Of a stretch of 14,104 nt of DNA, positions 10,660 to 14,104 are shown piece after piece. The translations under genes were made by a program, and so were the position numbers. How positions within the stretch are numbered: position 1 is the stretch's first letter; each line of letters starts with the position of its first letter. This DNA is from JAAZFE01 sp034005635 (GTDB taxonomy: Bacteria; Verrucomicrobiota; Kiritimatiellia; CAIQIC01; Lenti-01): NCBI GenBank assembly GCA_034005635.1, contig JAVEUJ010000057.1, positions 1 to 14,104 on the forward strand, in the 5' to 3' direction. Below the pieces are notes generated by a model. The model was not told the DNA's origin. It was given only the letters and a program-made list of their open reading frames with translations, and did not search any database.

Positions 10660-11676
10660 TTAGGATTTGGAGAAGGCGATTAATTTCTCTAGTTTGTCGA
10701 GGGCGGCGCCGGAGTCGATGGATTCGGCAGATTTCTTAATGCCAGCGGCGATGGATTCGGCACGATTGGCGGCTAGCAGGGAGGCAGCGGAGTTGAGCAA
10801 CACGATATCGCGCTTGGGGCCGGTGATGGTGCCGTCGAGGATACCGCGGGTGATGGCCGCGTTCTCGGCGGGCTCGCCGCCCGCAAGGTCTTCATTCGTG
10901 CAGGTATCATCGAAGTAGGCGGCCGGATTGATGTCGTAGGTCTTGACCCACCCGTCCTTCAATTCCGAGCAGCGGGTGGTGGTGGTGAGGGTGATTTCGT
11001 CCATACCATCGTGGCCGTGGACGACGAGGACGCGGCGCGAGCCGAGTTTCTTGAGTACCTCGGCAAAGGTTTCGGTGAGATCGGGAGCAAAAACACCAAT
11101 AAGCTGACAGGGGGCGCCAGCGGGATTCGTGAGCGGCCCGAGGAGATTGAAGAGCGTACGCACCCCCATCTGCTTGCGGACGGGACCGGCGAAGCGCATG
11201 GCCTTGTGGAACGAGGGGGCGAACATGAACGTGATGCCAATTTCGTTGAGGGCCTGTTCCATCACTTCGGGATCGGCCGCGAGGTTGAAGCCGAGGGCTT
11301 CGAGGCAGTCGGCGCTGCCGCTCTTTCCGGAGCTGGCGCGGTTGCCGTGCTTGGCGACGACCGCACCGGCGCCGGCAGCGACGAAGGCGACGGTGGTGGA
11401 TATGTTGAAGGTCATGCCGCCATCGCCGCCGGTACCGACCGTGTCGAGCGTGTCATGGGCGAGCGATTGGATGCGGGTGGCTGCGGCGCGCATGGCGCGG
11501 GCGCCAGCGGCGATTTCGTCGATGGTTTCGCCCTTGGCGGCGAGAGCGGCGAGGAAGCCGCCGATCTGGCCTTCGGTCAGTTTACCTGACAGAATAGCGG
11601 TGACGGCATCATAAGCCTCGGTTTCCGTTAGGTCCTGGCGGGCGATGAGATTCTTTAGGATGGGGGTCAGATTCAT
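10660..11676 (-). CDS. trpD: Anthranilate phosphoribosyltransferase
   Basis: The 338-residue enzyme transfers phosphoribose from PRPP to anthranilate. The glycine-rich PRPP loop GTGGDGGMTFNIST starts at residue 81, and KHGNRASSGKSGSAD (109-123) binds anthranilate and pyrophosphate. NLLGPLTNPA and VVHGHDGMDEI are also family hallmarks, the last containing the metal-binding acidic pair region. The length is normal and the gene stands alone, without the TrpG domain fused in enterobacteria. The ATG at 11676 follows a weak GAAAGAA. The upstream spacer holds a decayed GxxExxY cassette and the downstream one an inverted repeat and a cassette terminus. Confidence 0.97.
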   Translation of the reverse strand: MNLTPILKNLIARQDLTETEAYDAVTAILSGKLTEGQIGGFLAALAAKGETIDEIAAGARAMRAAATRIQSLAHDTLDTVGTGGDGGMTFNISTTVAFVAAGAGAVVAKHGNRASSGKSGSADCLEALGFNLAADPEVMEQALNEIGITFMFAPSFHKAMRFAGPVRKQMGVRTLFNLLGPLTNPAGAPCQLIGVFAPDLTETFAEVLKKLGSRRVLVVHGHDGMDEITLTTTTRCSELKDGWVKTYDINPAAYFDDTCTNEDLAGGEPAENAAITRGILDGTITGPKRDIVLLNSAASLLAANRAESIAAGIKKSAESIDSGAALDKLEKLIAFSKS

Positions 11677-11696
11677 GGCGGGATTCTTTCAAATAG

Positions 11697-11846
11697 TTAA
11701 TGGGAGAAGAATTTTAGACAGGATGAACAGGATCGACTGGATTTTGATCCTGTTCCAGAAATAGATTCAAGAAACCCATAACCCATCTGATTGTAACCCT
11801 GATCGGCACAGCCAATAATTTTTTCTGTCAACTCTTCGTGTTTCAT
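11697..11846 (-). pseudogene. Truncated GxxExxY gene
   Basis: The frame begins with MKHEELTEKIIGCA and continues DQGYNQMGYGFLESI, clearly homologous to residues 1-29 of the intact proteins. Homology ends one residue before the conserved Tyr of the GxxExxY motif. The frame then runs through the left terminus and stops at 11697. All nuclease-like residues (D, E-x-K) are lost. It differs from the intact copies at many positions, so it is an older insertion, or one from a different family member, that later suffered an internal deletion. Confidence 0.8.
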
Positions 11847-11892
11847 CAGGTACTCTTGATTATCCTGTCCATCCTGTAAATCCTGTCAAAAA
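11712..11892 (-). mobile_element. Deleted GxxExxY cassette (both termini kept)
   Basis: The left terminus (11712-11742) has the units TTTTAGACAGGAT, GAACAGGAT and CGACTGGAT. The right terminus (11862-11892), read on the minus strand, has TTTTTGACAGGAT, TTACAGGAT and GGACAGGAT. The outline is the same as the full cassette but only 181 bases long, because about 290 bases of the gene are missing. Sequence just outside the right end (ATGAT then ACAGGATC) also matches the full cassette, so the conserved unit may be slightly longer than the terminal repeats. Confidence 0.55.
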
Positions 11893-11916
11893 AATGATCT
11901 ACAGGATCTCCTTTCC

Positions 11917-11950
11917 TTATTCTGATTTCTGACTGCTGATTGCTGATTTC
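11917..11950. repeat. ATCAGCAGTCAGAAATCAGA repeat forming the trpG 3' end
   Basis: On the minus strand four CAG-centred units (AATCAGC, AATCAGC, AGTCAGA, AATCAGA) run to the trpG stop codon. The repeat supplies the last codons and the TAA stop of trpG, then gives way to the decayed GxxExxY cassette. Confidence 0.65.
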
Positions 11951-12519
11951 CCGGAATTTCGCAGGAAATTCCGCAAGATTCGCTTCCCGACTGGGGTCAT
12001 GATCGATTCGGGGTGGAACTGGATGCCTTCGAGCGCGAATTGCGTGTGGCGGATGCCCATGATTTCGCCGTCGGCGGCGGTGGCAGAGATAGCGAAGCAA
12101 TCGGGAAGGGATTCGCGTTCGAGGACGAGGGAATGGTAGCGCATGGCCTTGAAGGGGCGACTGTCGAGGCCCTTGAAGATACCCTGGCCGTCGCAGGTGA
12201 TGTCGGAAACCTTGCCGTGCATGAGCGTTTGGGCGTGGACGACTTTTCCGCCATAGACGACGCCGATGGCCTGGTGGCCCAGGCAGACGCCGAGGATAGG
12301 GATCTGGCCGGTAAAGGCGCGGATGACGTCACACGAGATACCGGCGGCCTCGGGGCGGCCGGGACCGGGGGAGATCACAATGGCTTCCGGGGCCATGGCG
12401 CGGATTGTGTCGACCGTGATGGCATCATTGCGGAGCACCGTCACATCGGCATCCATTTCGCGCAGGTATTGCACGAGGTTGTAGGTGAAAGAATCGTAGT
12501 TATCGAGCATCAGGATCAT
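11917..12519 (-). CDS. trpG: Anthranilate synthase component II (glutamine amidotransferase)
   Basis: The 200-residue class I amidotransferase supplies ammonia from glutamine to TrpE. The triad is Cys79 in GVCLGHQAIG, His169 in IQFHPES and Glu171. The oxyanion region is ISPGPGRPEAAG (49-60), and MRYHSLVLE is the usual motif near the TrpE interface. The N-terminus MILMLDNYDSFTYNL fixes the start at 12519, with GGAAA a few bases upstream. The family is often nearer 190 residues. The extra C-terminal residues (KSAISSQKSE) are encoded by an ATCAGCAATCAGCAGTCAG repeat. Such a TrpG may also serve folate synthesis as PabA. No separate pabA is in view, and the trp context favours TrpG. Confidence 0.96.
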   Translation of the reverse strand: MILMLDNYDSFTYNLVQYLREMDADVTVLRNDAITVDTIRAMAPEAIVISPGPGRPEAAGISCDVIRAFTGQIPILGVCLGHQAIGVVYGGKVVHAQTLMHGKVSDITCDGQGIFKGLDSRPFKAMRYHSLVLERESLPDCFAISATAADGEIMGIRHTQFALEGIQFHPESIMTPVGKRILRNFLRNSGKSAISSQKSE

Positions 12520-12526
12520 GGGGTTT

Positions 12527-12557
12527 CCAATTAAGAATTAAGAATGAAGAATTAAAG
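12527..12557. repeat. AATTAAGAATT repeat in the trpE-trpG spacer
   Basis: The A+T-rich units AATTAAG, AATTAAG, AATGAAG and AATTAAAG lie in tandem within the 50-base spacer between trpE and trpG, and stand out from the GC-rich genes on both sides. This repeat family differs from those in the other operon spacers. Confidence 0.6.
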
Positions 12558-12569
12558 ATGGCGGTTAGA

Positions 12570-14090
12570 TCATTTAGTTTGAGTTTCGGTTTGCTGGGCG
12601 GTTTGGAGCAGTTCGAGGGCGCGGGCCATGGCAGCGGCTTTAGTGAGGGTTTCACGCTGCTCGGTTTCGGGGTCGGAGTCGGCGACAATGCCGGCGCCGG
12701 CGCGGACGGTGAGCCGTCCGTGTTCGACGACGGCGGTGCGGATGCAGATGCAAAAGTCCATATTGCCATCGAACGAGAAATAGCCCACGGCACCGCCGTA
12801 GGGCCCGCGGGGGTCGCGTTCGAGATCGGCAATGATTTCCATGGCGCGGATCTTGGGGGCGCCGGAGAGGGTACCGGCGGGGAACGACGACGCGAAGAGA
12901 TCGAAGGCGTCGTGTCCGGGTTCGAGATCGGCGGTGATGTTAGAGACCAGGTGCATGACGTGGGAGTAGCGCTCGACGACCATCAGGTCGGTGACCTGCA
13001 CCGTGCCCGGCAGAGCCACACGACCCAGTTCATTGCGGCCGAGGTCGACGAGCATGAGGTGTTCGGCGCGTTCCTTTTCGTCCCGGAGTAGGCTGTCGGC
13101 GTGCTGGCGGTCCTCCTGTTCGGTGGCGCCGCGCGGGCGGGTGCCGGCGATGGGGCGCAGGGTGGCGGTGCGTGAATCGAGCCGGATCATGGTCTCGGGG
13201 GAGGAGCCGATCAGGGTACAGCCCTGCGCCTTGAGAAAAAAGAGATAGGGGGAGGGGTTCACGTGGCGCTGGGCGCGGTAGAGGCTGACGAGGTCGGTGG
13301 GTGCGGGCCCGACAAAACTCTGCGAGACGACGCACTGAATGATGTCCCCCTCGTATATGTACTCCTTGACCTTGGCCACCATGGCGGTGAAGTCCGCGGG
13401 CGGATGGATGGGGGTGGGCTTGCGGATGGGGTTTTTGTCCGTGGTGGAACTCATCAAGACGGGCTGGGCGAGAGTAGCCAGCAGGTCTTGTACTCGGGCG
13501 CTGGCCGTATCAAATAGCGCATCAGGCTCGCCATCTTCCCGAAAGGCGAGGGCGAGGACCGTGAGCGTGTGGTTGATGTTGTCGAAGATCAGGAGGGTGT
13601 CGGGGATGACAAACTCGGCCATGGCCTGTTCCGGTGGCAGATTATTGGGCACGCGCGACTCAAAAAAGTGGACCATCTCATAGGAAAAGTAGCCCACGAG
13701 TCCGCCGCAAAAGCGGGGCAGGCCCGGAAGTTGGGCGAGAGAATAGGGGCTCATCAGGGTGCGCAGAACTGCCAGAGGCTCGCCCTGGTGTGGAATACGC
13801 TTTTCATTGATCCCTTGGCGGATGACGACATCATGGCGGTAGATGGTCACGGTGGCGCGGGCCGAGACGCCCATGAAGCTATAGCGGCCCCAGCGCTCGC
13901 CGCCTTCGGCGCTTTCTAGCAAAAACAGGTGGGGCGAGTGGGGCGCAAAACGCGCCAGCAGGGAAACCGGCGTCTCGGTGTCGGCCAGAATGCGCACGCC
14001 TACTGGTACGACGGAGGAGCCACCTAGCAGGGAGCGGAACTCCTCGCGGGAGGGGAAGGTGTCGAGCAACATTGGTTTTCCTGGGGTCAT
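12570..14090 (-). CDS. trpE: Anthranilate synthase component I
   Basis: The 506-residue enzyme uses chorismate and ammonia from TrpG to make anthranilate, the committed step. The N-terminal LLES motif (57-60) and GRYSFMG (68-74) form the tryptophan feedback site in this family. The chorismate-binding domain shows IAGTRPRGAT, DLGRNELGRVA, FPAGTLSGAPK, GAVGYFSFDG, CICIRTAV and RAGAGIVADSDPE, all typical of active TrpE. The start at 14090 is only 14 bases from the window edge and is preceded by AAAGAAG. An ATG six codons later is an alternative. The operon promoter and any leader or attenuator lie outside the window. The protein ends in a polar QTAQQTETQTK tail. Confidence 0.97.
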   Translation of the reverse strand: MTPGKPMLLDTFPSREEFRSLLGGSSVVPVGVRILADTETPVSLLARFAPHSPHLFLLESAEGGERWGRYSFMGVSARATVTIYRHDVVIRQGINEKRIPHQGEPLAVLRTLMSPYSLAQLPGLPRFCGGLVGYFSYEMVHFFESRVPNNLPPEQAMAEFVIPDTLLIFDNINHTLTVLALAFREDGEPDALFDTASARVQDLLATLAQPVLMSSTTDKNPIRKPTPIHPPADFTAMVAKVKEYIYEGDIIQCVVSQSFVGPAPTDLVSLYRAQRHVNPSPYLFFLKAQGCTLIGSSPETMIRLDSRTATLRPIAGTRPRGATEQEDRQHADSLLRDEKERAEHLMLVDLGRNELGRVALPGTVQVTDLMVVERYSHVMHLVSNITADLEPGHDAFDLFASSFPAGTLSGAPKIRAMEIIADLERDPRGPYGGAVGYFSFDGNMDFCICIRTAVVEHGRLTVRAGAGIVADSDPETEQRETLTKAAAMARALELLQTAQQTETQTK

Positions 14091-14104
14091 GTGGTCTTCT
14101 TTGG

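Noticed and set aside
10542..10739. A 65-codon plus-strand frame between trpC and trpD
   Set aside because: It is formed by the AACTACGAAA inverted repeat and then runs antisense into trpD.

Overview
The window is a GC-rich bacterial chromosome segment dominated by a complete tryptophan operon on the minus strand. From the operon's 5' end at the right edge the order is trpE, trpG, trpD, trpC, trpF, a class I DAHP synthase, a GxxExxY-family gene, trpB and trpA. To the left lie a Phd/YefM-type antitoxin with a PIN toxin, a small phospholipase D-like protein, a thiol peroxidase (tpx), and a plus-strand pair made of a DUF457-like membrane protein and a nitroreductase. No rRNA, tRNA or CRISPR was seen. 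The sequence does not fix the taxon. The many families of short intergenic repeats (CACAGAG, CGCCAAG, TCAGGGGT, ACAGGAT, paired TTCCA palindromes) and the repeat-embedded GxxExxY gene resemble uncultured PVC-type bacteria (Verrucomicrobiota, Kiritimatiellota, Lentisphaerota). A gap of ten Ns and overlap artefacts mark it as a draft, probably metagenomic, scaffold.

Layout. Positions 33-1108: a membrane protein and a nitroreductase, overlapping by ATGA. 1119-1619: tpx, convergent with them, with its own likely promoter. 1620-2522: about 900 bases without a credible gene, full of degenerate repeats. 2523-3059: PLD-like protein. 3269-3896: toxin-antitoxin pair with a palindromic operator. 3897-4206: repeat-rich spacer. 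4207-14090: the trp operon.

The trp genes supply every step from chorismate to tryptophan (TrpE/TrpG, TrpD, TrpF, TrpC, TrpA/TrpB), and the DAHP synthase adds the entry step of the shikimate pathway. The catalytic residues I could place are present, except that TrpF appears to have Glu where Asp is usual. Only the trpF/DAHP synthase junction is tight (ATGA overlap). Nearly every other junction is filled with a different repeat family, and several genes end inside repeats or start directly after them without a visible Shine-Dalgarno sequence.

The most unusual element is a 467-bp cassette between trpB and the DAHP synthase gene. It has 31-base imperfect terminal inverted repeats, each made of three 9-base ACAGGAT-type units, and encloses a PD-(D/E)XK-like GxxExxY gene whose stop codon sits against one terminus. 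A deleted 181-bp relative with both termini and the first 29 codons lies between trpD and trpG, and a single terminus lies between trpC and trpD. The full cassette also appears a second time, in a segment that carries a diverged DAHP synthase 3' end and a trpB 5' stub. That second copy is broken by a gap whose two flanks are an identical 99 bases, which points to an assembly artefact at least in part.
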